From Chitinophagaceae bacterium UBA1953 (GTDB lineage Bacteria > Bacteroidota > Bacteroidia > Chitinophagales > Chitinophagaceae): a DNA stretch of 64,000 nt. Position numbers and translations under genes: made by a program. Position 1 is the first letter of the stretch. Every line of letters starts with the position of its first letter. Below, in pieces: positions 37,247 to 45,648 of this stretch. The DNA lies in the NCBI GenBank assembly GCA_002336115.1, contig DDEN01000041.1, forward strand, positions 73,395 through 137,394. Direction: 5' to 3'. The notes beneath the pieces are model-generated. The model searched no databases and was not told the origin of the DNA. It saw nothing but the letters and a program-made list of their open reading frames with translations.

Positions 37247-39148
37247 ATGTGTGGCATTACAGGATTTGTGGACTTCAATAAAAAGACCTCTTCATCAGTT
37301 TTAAAAGAGATGACAGATGCGTTGCATCACCGGGGCCCTGATGATGCCGGTTATGAAGTATATGAAAGCACAAACTGCCATATTGGGTTTGGGCAAAGGC
37401 GTTTATCAATTCTTGATCTTTCTCCCCTCGGTCACCAGCCAATGCACTCAGGAGATTTTATAGTAAACTTTAACGGAGAGATTTACAATTTCAAAGAAAT
37501 CAGAAAAGAGCTTGAAGCAAAGGGTTATTCATTTACTTCATGGTCCGATACAGAAGTTATTTTAAAAGGATATGACTGCTGGGGAATTGACGTGATCAAT
37601 AAGTTTATTGGGATGTTTGCAATTGTACTTTATGACAAAAAACTTCAGCAAGTTATTTTAATACGAGACAGAGCAGGTGTAAAACCATTATATTATCATT
37701 GGAAAAATGATTTGTTCTTGTTTGGATCTGAACTTAAATCTTTTTACAAACACCCTTCTTTTCAAAAAGATATTGATATAAACAGTTTGTCGCTTTTTCT
37801 GCAATACAGTTACATTCCTGGTCAACATTGTATTTTCAAAAACACCTTTAAGTTATTGCCGGGACATTTTTTAACAATTAGTCTTAAAACAAAAGAGCAA
37901 AAAACACAAAAATACTGGGAGGTTTTTGATTATTACAACAAACCAAAACTCTCAATTTCTGATGAAGAAGCAATTGAACAAACAGACAGTATTCTGAAAA
38001 AAGCATACGAATACCGTATGGTTGCTGATGTACCGGTTGGTATTTTTTTAAGCGGAGGTTATGATAGTTCAAGCGTTGCAGCTTTATTACAAACAGGCCG
38101 AACTGAAAGGCTCAAAACATTTACGATTGGCTTTCATGAAAATGAATTTAACGAAGCGCCAGAGGCAAAAAAAATTGCAGAATATCTTGGCACTGATCAC
38201 ACCGAATGGTATTTAACTGCTAAAGAAGCTGGCGAAGTTCTTCCATTGCTTCCGGAAATTTATGATGAACCATTTGCAGATAATTCTACTGTACCAACAG
38301 TGCTTGTAAGTAAACTTGCAAAGCAACAGGTAAAAGTTGCCCTAAGTGCAGATGGTGGCGACGAAATTTTTGGCGGGTATAATAAGTTTAACCAGGCAGA
38401 AAAATTCACTACTCAGATTCCAAATTCGCTTCAATCACTAATAAGCGGAGGAATGTCTCTGATTAACCCTGCCTATATCCCTTACTTCAATAACAAATAC
38501 AATTTTACCACACGGTATGAAAAAATGAAGTTGATCTGGAAAAGCCATGATCCTGTTCAAGCGGTAAAATATATAAGCCAGTATATCACCGAATCTGAGA
38601 CAGAGTCATTCCTTTCAAAACCATTTCAACATTATCACACATTTTTTGAAGATGGCAGTTTACTTGAAAAGAATGACGGTGTTGTAAACCGCTTGCTGGC
38701 AGTTGACTATAAAACGTTTCTTGTAGATAATAACTTAGTAAAAGTTGACAGGGCTACCATGTCAGTAAGCCTTGAAGGCAGAGAGCCAATGCTTGATCAA
38801 AATGTTGTTGAGTTTACAGCAACTCTCCCTTCGTCATTTAAAATAAGAAATGGAGTTAACAAGTGGCTGTTGAAAGAAGTAGTTCATAAATACCTACCAA
38901 AGGAATTAATGGAAAGGCCCAAAAGACCATTTATTGCCCCTTTAATGGTATGGTTTAAAGATGAACTGAAAGAACAATTGCAATACTATTTAAGTGCTGG
39001 AAGTTTAAGAAAAAGCGGGGTATTTAACCCTGAACCAATTGTTCGTTTAAGGGACGACTATTTAAAAGGCAAAAAAATCAACTATCAAAAGCTCTGGCAT
39101 GTATTGATTTTTCAATTATGGTATAACAGGTGGATTGAAAAGTTATAA
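37247..39148 (+). CDS. asnB: Asparagine synthase (glutamine-hydrolysing) family protein
   Basis: 633 residues. The N-terminal glutaminase has the Cys2 nucleophile directly after Met (MCGITGF) and the NFNGEIYNF motif near residue 75; the synthase domain has the ATP PP-loop SGGYDSSSVAAL near 268. This is a full-length AsnB architecture. Members located inside polysaccharide clusters are thought to amidate sugar carboxylates or related compounds rather than make free asparagine; here both neighbours are glycan genes, so an amidotransferase for a uronic-acid-type residue is plausible (inference). Separated from the rhamnosyltransferase-like gene by only 8 bases. Confidence 0.9.
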   Translation: MCGITGFVDFNKKTSSSVLKEMTDALHHRGPDDAGYEVYESTNCHIGFGQRRLSILDLSPLGHQPMHSGDFIVNFNGEIYNFKEIRKELEAKGYSFTSWSDTEVILKGYDCWGIDVINKFIGMFAIVLYDKKLQQVILIRDRAGVKPLYYHWKNDLFLFGSELKSFYKHPSFQKDIDINSLSLFLQYSYIPGQHCIFKNTFKLLPGHFLTISLKTKEQKTQKYWEVFDYYNKPKLSISDEEAIEQTDSILKKAYEYRMVADVPVGIFLSGGYDSSSVAALLQTGRTERLKTFTIGFHENEFNEAPEAKKIAEYLGTDHTEWYLTAKEAGEVLPLLPEIYDEPFADNSTVPTVLVSKLAKQQVKVALSADGGDEIFGGYNKFNQAEKFTTQIPNSLQSLISGGMSLINPAYIPYFNNKYNFTTRYEKMKLIWKSHDPVQAVKYISQYITESETESFLSKPFQHYHTFFEDGSLLEKNDGVVNRLLAVDYKTFLVDNNLVKVDRATMSVSLEGREPMLDQNVVEFTATLPSSFKIRNGVNKWLLKEVVHKYLPKELMERPKRPFIAPLMVWFKDELKEQLQYYLSAGSLRKSGVFNPEPIVRLRDDYLKGKKINYQKLWHVLIFQLWYNRWIEKL

Positions 39149-39223
39149 CTTGTAACAGCTTTTATTAAATTAAACAATCCTGAAACTGAAAAATAATTCA
39201 GGAAAACAAAAAGATAACTTAAG

Positions 39224-40225
39224 ATGAAAACAAGTGTACTAATAACAGGAGGAGCCGGCTTCATCGGTTCGCATGTGGCAAGGCATTGTGTGAACATTGG
39301 ATTTAAAACAATTGTATTGGATGATTTAAGCGGCGGATTTGAAGATCATATTCCTGAAGGAGCCGAATTTATTAACGGCAGTGTTACCGATCATGAACTG
39401 ATAACAAAACTTTTTGCTGAACATAAGTTTGAATATGTTTATCACCTTGCTGCTTATGCTGCTGAAGGGCTATCACATTTCATCCGCAGGTATAATTATA
39501 ACACCAATTTAATCGGAAGCATCAACCTGATAAATGAATCAGTAAAACACAAAGTAAAATGCTTTGTATTTACATCTTCTATTGCAGTATATGGTAAAGG
39601 TCAATTACCAATGACAGAAGAAATGACACCGGTTCCTGAAGATCCATATGGTGTTTCAAAATATGCTGTTGAGCTTGACCTGCATGCTGCTCATGAAATG
39701 TTCGGTCTTAATTATGTTATATTCAGGCCTCACAATGTGTATGGAGAGAATCAGAATATTGGAGATAAATACCGTAACGTAATCGGTATTTTCATGAATC
39801 AGATTATGCAAAATAAACCGTTAACTGTTTTTGGAGATGGAACACAAACAAGAGCATTCAGTTATATTGATGATGTAGCTATACCAATTGCAAAATGTGT
39901 TACAATTAACTCATCATACAACCAGGTATTTAACATTGGAGCTGATAAACCATACACAGTTAATGAACTCGCACATGTTGTTGCAGATGAATTTGGAGTA
40001 AGACCTTCCATTAATTATTTATCGGCCCGCAATGAAGTGCTTCATGCTTATTCAGATCACTCCAAAGCACACCATGTATTTGGCTACCTTACAGGAATTA
40101 ATTTAAAAGAAGGAATTCACAGAATGGCTGAATGGGCAAAAAGAGTTGGGGCAAGGCAAAGCAAAGAATTCGGCAATATTGAAATTGCTGAAAAATTACC
40201 CGATGGATGGGGCATCCAGAAATAA
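39224..40225 (+). CDS. NAD-dependent sugar epimerase/dehydratase
   Basis: 333 residues of the extended SDR family. NAD-binding GGAGFIGSH at 9-17, TSSIAVYG around Ser118-Ser119 and catalytic Tyr142/Lys146 in DPYGVSKYAVE are all present. It resembles UDP-glucose 4-epimerases and related UDP-sugar enzymes (HNVYGENQN, FGDGTQTRAFSYIDD). It should supply a nucleotide sugar for the adjacent GT genes. A 7-bp inverted repeat (39178-39184 with 39197-39203) lies in the 75-base gap before it, without a T tract, so it is not a clear terminator. Confidence 0.9.
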   Translation: MKTSVLITGGAGFIGSHVARHCVNIGFKTIVLDDLSGGFEDHIPEGAEFINGSVTDHELITKLFAEHKFEYVYHLAAYAAEGLSHFIRRYNYNTNLIGSINLINESVKHKVKCFVFTSSIAVYGKGQLPMTEEMTPVPEDPYGVSKYAVELDLHAAHEMFGLNYVIFRPHNVYGENQNIGDKYRNVIGIFMNQIMQNKPLTVFGDGTQTRAFSYIDDVAIPIAKCVTINSSYNQVFNIGADKPYTVNELAHVVADEFGVRPSINYLSARNEVLHAYSDHSKAHHVFGYLTGINLKEGIHRMAEWAKRVGARQSKEFGNIEIAEKLPDGWGIQK

Positions 40226-40237
40226 AAGAACTAAAAA

Positions 40238-41380
40238 ATGCCAGCAGCAACTAAAATAAAAGTTTTGGAATGCATTCGCCAGGGACAAATAGGTGGAGGA
40301 GAATCGCACCTGCTTAGTTTAGTTGAAAATATGGATCGTAACCGCTTTGAACCAGTTGTGCTTTCTTTTACTCCCGGCCCAATGGTTGATCGCCTTAAAG
40401 AAATGGGAGTCGAAACACATGTTATTTATACCGAAAGACCTTTCGATATTTTTAAATGGAAAAAAGTAAAAGATTTTATCAGGGATAAAAAAATCGATTT
40501 GGTTCATGCACATGGAACAAGGGCTAACTCAAATGTTCTGTGGGCTTCAAAAAAACTGCAGATACCTGTTATTTATACCATTCATGGCTGGTCTTTTCAT
40601 CCCGATCAAAAAATGATTGTGCAGAAATTAAGAATTGCAGGTGAAAAATATCTCACTTCAAAATCTGACCTTAATATATCTGTATCAAAATCAAACCAGC
40701 AATCAGGTAAAGAGTTCATTAAAAGTTTCCACTCAGAAGTTGTTAATAATGGAATTGATCTGCAAAAGTTTAATCCCGATAAACCACACAAAGATATCAG
40801 GAAAAAACTTGGCATATCCACTGAAGAAATACTGGTTTTATTCATTGCCCGTTTTACTCATCACAAGCAACCTCTTACTTTAATAAATGCTTTTTCAAAA
40901 GCGTTGAAAAATTATCCTGAAATGCATTTGCTCATGGTTGGCGATGGGGATCAGAAAGATCAGGCCACACAATTAATCCAATCACTTAATCTTGAAAAAA
41001 AAATAACATTACTACCTTTCAGGCAGGATGTTCCCGATGTATTGGCATCAGCAGATATTTATGTACTACCATCTTTGTGGGAAGGATTACCAATTGGCTT
41101 ACTCGAAGCAATGAGTATGCAAAAAGCAATTATTGCAAGTAATGTAGATGGTACAAGTGAAATCATTGAAAATAATGTGAATGGTATTTTAGTTCAAACT
41201 GACGAATTAATTGAAAACACGGCTAATGCAATTGTAAGCCTCTGCAAGAACAAAACCTTGCGGCAGGCATATCAGCAAAAAGCAAAGGAAACTATAGCAG
41301 AAAAATTCAATGCATCAACCATGACAAGACAAATTGAACAATTATATCTTGATGTTTTTAAAAACAAAGCAAACAAATAA
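40238..41380 (+). CDS. Glycosyltransferase family 4
   Basis: 380 residues, GT-B fold. The N-terminal acceptor half starts RQGQIGGGESHLLSLVENM, typical of GT4. The C-terminal donor half has ILVLFIARFTHHKQP near residue 203, LLMVGDGDQ and the E-x7-E motif in EGLPIGLLEAMSMQKAIIAS near 287-305. It starts 12 bases after the epimerase gene and ends 2 bases before the methyltransferase gene, a tight operon. It adds a retained-configuration sugar to the growing repeat unit; the sugar is unknown. Confidence 0.9.
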   Translation: MPAATKIKVLECIRQGQIGGGESHLLSLVENMDRNRFEPVVLSFTPGPMVDRLKEMGVETHVIYTERPFDIFKWKKVKDFIRDKKIDLVHAHGTRANSNVLWASKKLQIPVIYTIHGWSFHPDQKMIVQKLRIAGEKYLTSKSDLNISVSKSNQQSGKEFIKSFHSEVVNNGIDLQKFNPDKPHKDIRKKLGISTEEILVLFIARFTHHKQPLTLINAFSKALKNYPEMHLLMVGDGDQKDQATQLIQSLNLEKKITLLPFRQDVPDVLASADIYVLPSLWEGLPIGLLEAMSMQKAIIASNVDGTSEIIENNVNGILVQTDELIENTANAIVSLCKNKTLRQAYQQKAKETIAEKFNASTMTRQIEQLYLDVFKNKANK

Positions 41381-41382
41381 GA

Positions 41383-42129
41383 ATGGAATTTGAAAGAATT
41401 GCAGACATCAAAAGATTAAAATTTATAATCGAAACCCTGAAAGAATCTTTACCTGATAAAGCCGAGGTTCTTGATGTTGGTTGTGGCAATGGTGTTATTT
41501 CAAGGAGTCTTGGTGCAGAAGGTTTTAATGTAAAAGGAATAGATATTAGTGATAAAACCATTGCAAAAGCAAAAGCCCTCAATAAATACCCAAACGTACA
41601 ATTTGAAGTAAAAAGTGCTGAACAACTGATTGCCGACGGAAGTAAATATTATGCAATTATATGCAGCGAAGTACTTGAACATCTGCATGAACCGGGAAAG
41701 CTTGTTTCAACATTACATGAAATACTTGATAACAAAGGAGTGCTGATCGTTACTGTTCCTAATGGTAGAGGCCCGAGAGAATTATTTGTAACAAAACCGG
41801 TTATTTCGCTCAGCAAAAAAAATAATTTTTTCTGGAAGGCTTTACAGAAAATAAAAAGCAGTTTAGGATACAAAGGGACAACTGTACAATCTGATGCAGA
41901 TGATCTGACACACATTCAGTTCTTTACAAAAAGAACACTGCAGCAATTAGCAACAAAAAACAATTTTACCATTATAAAGTTTGGCAAAACAAATTTTATT
42001 GAAGATGTATTTCCGTTTTCTTTTTTTGCCAAGCGCATGAAGTTTTTGCAAAAGATGGATTGTGCAGTTGCTGAACTGCTCCCCTATAGATTCACAGGCG
42101 GCTTTGTAACTGTTTGGGCAAAAAAATAA
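41383..42129 (+). CDS. Class I SAM-dependent methyltransferase (UbiG/Methyltransf_11-like)
   Basis: 248 residues. Motif I VLDVGCGNGVISRSL is near residue 26, followed by GIDISDKTI, the AIICSEVLEHLHEPGKLV region and GVLIVTVPNGRGP. It has no export or membrane signal. Being inside the GT run (2 bases from the GT4 gene and 7 from the GT2 gene), it probably methylates the polymer's sugar or a terminal residue; capping of chain length by methylation is known in some O-antigen systems, but nothing here proves it. Confidence 0.85.
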   Translation: MEFERIADIKRLKFIIETLKESLPDKAEVLDVGCGNGVISRSLGAEGFNVKGIDISDKTIAKAKALNKYPNVQFEVKSAEQLIADGSKYYAIICSEVLEHLHEPGKLVSTLHEILDNKGVLIVTVPNGRGPRELFVTKPVISLSKKNNFFWKALQKIKSSLGYKGTTVQSDADDLTHIQFFTKRTLQQLATKNNFTIIKFGKTNFIEDVFPFSFFAKRMKFLQKMDCAVAELLPYRFTGGFVTVWAKK

Positions 42130-42136
42130 TTGGCTC

Positions 42137-43372
42137 ATGAAGAGTGTTGGGAAAATATTGACATGGCTATTCGATATAATTCAGGTTATTGATGCTGTTT
42201 ATCTTCTCATACCCTTTGTGTTGCTTATTATTTATTTTTTTTACAAAATTTTTCATATTCAAACTGCAATTCAACACAAAAAGAAAATCACAAATCAAAA
42301 TTTTCAGTTTGGCATTATAATTACTGCACATCAAGACACCAAACTAATTCATCCATTAATAGATTCAATTGAAAAGCAATCATACAAAAAATATAACGTT
42401 TACATAGTTGCAGATGATTGCGATATCAGTAGCATCAGTTTTAAATCAGACAGTATAAAACTACTTCAACCGGAAGAGCCTCTTAATTCCAAAGTCAAAT
42501 CAATACAATTTGCACTAAATAATTTTTCTATCGAAGATGATGTTGTTTTAATTCTTGATGCAGATAATCTTATTCATCCTTCTTTCCTTTGCGTACTAAA
42601 TAAATATTTTCAAAAAGGATATAAAGTTGTTCAGGCGGGGTTTAATCCAAAAAACACTTCAACCAACTTTGCTAAAATGGATGCAATAGGTGATTTATAT
42701 AACTTTTTTGTAGAAAGAGAAGTCAGGATGATGATTGGATTGTCTGCAGCTATATGGGGTTCAGGGATTGCTATTGACAAAAAAATTTATAGCGAAGTAG
42801 AATTTACAAACTTTTTAGGCGGCTTTGATAAAAAACTACAGGCCTACCTGGTACAAAGGGTTGAAACAATTGCTTATGCACCCGAAGCAATATTATTTGA
42901 CGAAAAGACATCAACGCCAGATTCATTAGAAAAACAGCGCATCAGATGGATCAGCACTTACTTCAAATATTTCAGTGAATCAATACAGATTTTTCTTACT
43001 GGCATTTATAACAGAAATTTCAACCAGATTTATTTTGGATTCAACACATTAAGACCTCCGTTGTTTATTATTTTGGAAATAGCGTTTGTTACGACGGCTA
43101 TTGATTGGTTTATCAACAAAACATTATATTATGACTGGCTTTATCTTTTGGCTTGTTTCTTTTTCACTTTCCTATCCATCATTATAATTAAAGGAAAAGA
43201 CAGCAGGCTAATCAAAACAATTTTCCTTCTGCCTTTTTTTGTTTTTAAACAAACAGTTTCTCTTTTTAAACTTAGTAAAGCCAAAAAAACATTTCTTAAA
43301 ACAGAACACAGTAATATAATATACATTGATCAACTTATTGACCCTAAAAACACCATCAAACAATGTCGCTAA
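42137..43372 (+). CDS. Integral-membrane glycosyltransferase family 2 (NodC-like), copy A
   Basis: 411 residues. An N-terminal span (VIDAVYLLIPFVLLIIYFFYKI) leads to a GT-A domain with IITAHQDTKL near residue 60, IVADDCD near 93, LDADNLIHP near 140 and a QRIRWISTYFKYF sequence near 265 that matches the QxxRW product-binding motif. Three spans follow. These features are those of processive enzymes such as NodC, HAS and PgaC. The next gene is a paralogue and the two overlap by 10 bases. Confidence 0.85.
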   Translation: MKSVGKILTWLFDIIQVIDAVYLLIPFVLLIIYFFYKIFHIQTAIQHKKKITNQNFQFGIIITAHQDTKLIHPLIDSIEKQSYKKYNVYIVADDCDISSISFKSDSIKLLQPEEPLNSKVKSIQFALNNFSIEDDVVLILDADNLIHPSFLCVLNKYFQKGYKVVQAGFNPKNTSTNFAKMDAIGDLYNFFVEREVRMMIGLSAAIWGSGIAIDKKIYSEVEFTNFLGGFDKKLQAYLVQRVETIAYAPEAILFDEKTSTPDSLEKQRIRWISTYFKYFSESIQIFLTGIYNRNFNQIYFGFNTLRPPLFIILEIAFVTTAIDWFINKTLYYDWLYLLACFFFTFLSIIIIKGKDSRLIKTIFLLPFFVFKQTVSLFKLSKAKKTFLKTEHSNIIYIDQLIDPKNTIKQCR

Positions 43373-44580
43373 TCATAAAAGTTATAGCTGGAATTTACTT
43401 TCTTCTGCAGTTTTTATTTGCAGTATGGATGCTTCTGCCAATGACATTACTGATTATACATTTACTTTTTACCAGGAACAGAAAGCTACTTGGTAAGAAA
43501 TTTCCAGTTTTAAATGAAAAGAATTATGATTTTGCTGCTATTATTACGGCGCACCAGGACACAAGATTTATAAAGCCACTTGTAGATTCTTTCCTTAAAC
43601 AGAGATATGGGAATTTCATTGTTTACATTGTTGCCGATGATTGCGACGTTACGGATTTAAACTTTGAAAATGAGCATATTAAAGTACTTAAGCCTGAAAC
43701 ACCTTTTCACGCAAAAATTAAATCAATAAAATTTGCTGTTGATAATTTTGAAAGGGCACATGATGTTCTTGTGGTTTTTGATTCAGACAATCTTGTTCAT
43801 CCTGATTATTTCTATAACCTGAACATGTATTTCTGCTGTGGTTTTAAAGCGGTACAAACACATATGCTTTCAAAAAACACTGATACTGTATATGCCAGGC
43901 TTGATTCAATTGGTCATATATATAACACATTTGTTGAAAGACAATCAAGAATGGAAACCGGATTATCCTCAAGCATTTTGGGGCTTGGTATTGCAATTGA
44001 TACAGAGCTGTATAAAAAAGTTTTGTACAAAGATACCTTGGGAGGCTTTGATAAGAAATTACAAGCTGATCTTATAGAAAATACAACACAAGTAGCTTTT
44101 GCAAAAGATGCAATAGTTTATGATGAAAAAGTGAATGACGGAAATACACTGGAGAAACAACGCACCAGATGGATTTATACTTATTTTAAATACTTTTACA
44201 TTAATTGCAAATTATTTTACAAAGGTCTCAAACAATTAAATTTTAATAAACTTTTTTTTGCATTTACTGCACTTCGCCCTCCATTGTTTATTACCATTTC
44301 AACAGCTCTTTTATTTTTCGTAATTGGATTGCTGTTGAATATATGGATTGCTTTATTCTGGCTTTCCCTGATTTTAATTTATACTATTTCGTTCATAGCT
44401 ATCATACTCACTCAAAGTATACAGAAAGGGATGGGGCAAGCCTTATTGTATATTCCGGCAATCGTTTTCAGACAGGTAAAAGCCTTTTTTAACATTAAGA
44501 AAGCCGGTAAAGATTTTTTGAAAACTGAGCATACAAAAGTTATTTATATTGAGGATGTATTACAAAATGAAGTTATTTAA
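43363..44580 (+). CDS. Integral-membrane glycosyltransferase family 2 (NodC-like), copy B
   Basis: 405 residues, clearly paralogous to the preceding gene in every landmark: IITAHQDTRF, IVADDCDV, FDSDNLVHP (Asp-Ser-Asp rather than Asp-Ala-Asp) and QRTRWIYTYFKYF. Same topology, one N-terminal and several C-terminal spans. A tandem duplication is the simplest origin. The Q/RxxRW motif is kept in both, so both may be active; they may form a heteromer or add two different sugars. It overlaps the previous gene by 10 bases and the following deacetylase by 14. Confidence 0.85.
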   Translation: MSLIIKVIAGIYFLLQFLFAVWMLLPMTLLIIHLLFTRNRKLLGKKFPVLNEKNYDFAAIITAHQDTRFIKPLVDSFLKQRYGNFIVYIVADDCDVTDLNFENEHIKVLKPETPFHAKIKSIKFAVDNFERAHDVLVVFDSDNLVHPDYFYNLNMYFCCGFKAVQTHMLSKNTDTVYARLDSIGHIYNTFVERQSRMETGLSSSILGLGIAIDTELYKKVLYKDTLGGFDKKLQADLIENTTQVAFAKDAIVYDEKVNDGNTLEKQRTRWIYTYFKYFYINCKLFYKGLKQLNFNKLFFAFTALRPPLFITISTALLFFVIGLLLNIWIALFWLSLILIYTISFIAIILTQSIQKGMGQALLYIPAIVFRQVKAFFNIKKAGKDFLKTEHTKVIYIEDVLQNEVI

Positions 44581-45592
44581 AAAAATATATTATTCTGCTT
44601 CGGCACAGCTCCCAACAAAACTTGTGCAGAAAATTTCACCTTCCTCTACGCTGCTTCCTTATCACCATCTGGTATCGGATGAAGATGTGTTGCATATAAA
44701 ACATTTGTACAGTTATAAAAGTGTAAAGCAATTTACTGATGATCTTGACTGCCTGTTAAAAAATACAAAACCTATTTCAGTTGATGATTTAGTATCGTCT
44801 GTAAAGAATGGAAATGAGCTGCCAAAAAAATCTTTTCTGCTGACTTTTGATGATGGCTTCAGTGAAGTGTATAACATCATTGCCCCCGTTCTGCTAAAGA
44901 AGGGTGTGCCTGCAATATTTTTTATTAACCCTGCTTTTATTGACAATAAAGAACTTTTTTACAGATGTAAAATCAGTTTACTTGTTGAACACATTTTAAA
45001 TTCAGATCAACAATTAACTAATCATGATCTATTGTCGGTAGCTGGTGAAAAAAAATCCATTTTTACCAAAGAACAACTTATTGAATTTGTAAAATCTGTT
45101 ACCAATCTTAATAAAGAAAAGCTGGATGATATTGCAGAACTTCTACAATTTTCATTTTCTGATTATTTAAAAAAAGTTCAGCCTTTTTTAACCACCTCCC
45201 AACTTCAAGCATTAAATAGTCAAGGTTTTTCGATTGGAGCACACAGTTGGGATCACCCTTATTATAATCTCCTAAATGATGAGGAAAAAATCAGGCAAAC
45301 TGTCTCCTCACTAAATTTTGTGAGCGAAAAATTCAATCAAAAACATACTTTATTTTCATTTCCACATTCCGATAGTTCATTATCTCAATCTTTTTTTGAT
45401 CAGCTTAAAAAACAATGCGACATTAATTTACTCTTTGGAATTCAAAATCAAAAAGAAGAAATGAAAAACAAGATGTTACATCGTTTCAATGCTGAGCGTC
45501 CCAGCTTATCAATGAGTAAACAATTAAACGGCATTTTACTTTTGATGCTTGCACAACGTATTTTGGGAAAAGATAAAGTTTTAAGAAAATAA
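44567..45592 (+). CDS. Polysaccharide deacetylase (NodB/CE4-like)
   Basis: 341 residues from ATG 44567 (an in-frame start at 44549 is less likely). The NodB fold shows motif 1 LTFDDGFSEVY with the catalytic Asp-Asp pair near residue 92, and motif 2 GAHSWDHPYY with the metal-binding His residues near 225. A non-conserved insert of about 70 residues separates them. There is no signal peptide, so it may act on cytosolic or lipid-linked intermediates. Following two NodC-like GT2s it mirrors the NodC/NodB and PgaC/PgaB pairings, where N-acetyl sugars are deacetylated. Confidence 0.85.
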   Translation: MKLFKKIYYSASAQLPTKLVQKISPSSTLLPYHHLVSDEDVLHIKHLYSYKSVKQFTDDLDCLLKNTKPISVDDLVSSVKNGNELPKKSFLLTFDDGFSEVYNIIAPVLLKKGVPAIFFINPAFIDNKELFYRCKISLLVEHILNSDQQLTNHDLLSVAGEKKSIFTKEQLIEFVKSVTNLNKEKLDDIAELLQFSFSDYLKKVQPFLTTSQLQALNSQGFSIGAHSWDHPYYNLLNDEEKIRQTVSSLNFVSEKFNQKHTLFSFPHSDSSLSQSFFDQLKKQCDINLLFGIQNQKEEMKNKMLHRFNAERPSLSMSKQLNGILLLMLAQRILGKDKVLRK

Positions 45593-45600
45593 ATTGTATA

Positions 45601-45634
45601 AAAAAAGTCCCTGTTTAAGCAGGGACTTTTTCTC
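45601..45634. terminator. Bidirectional terminator at the end of EPS block 2
   Basis: AAAAAGTCCCTG (45603-45614) pairs with CAGGGACTTTTT (45621-45632) across a 6-base loop, with A and T runs on the two sides. It separates the EPS run from the convergent flotillin-like gene. Confidence 0.9.
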
Positions 45635-45648
45635 TATCTGTTCAGTTC

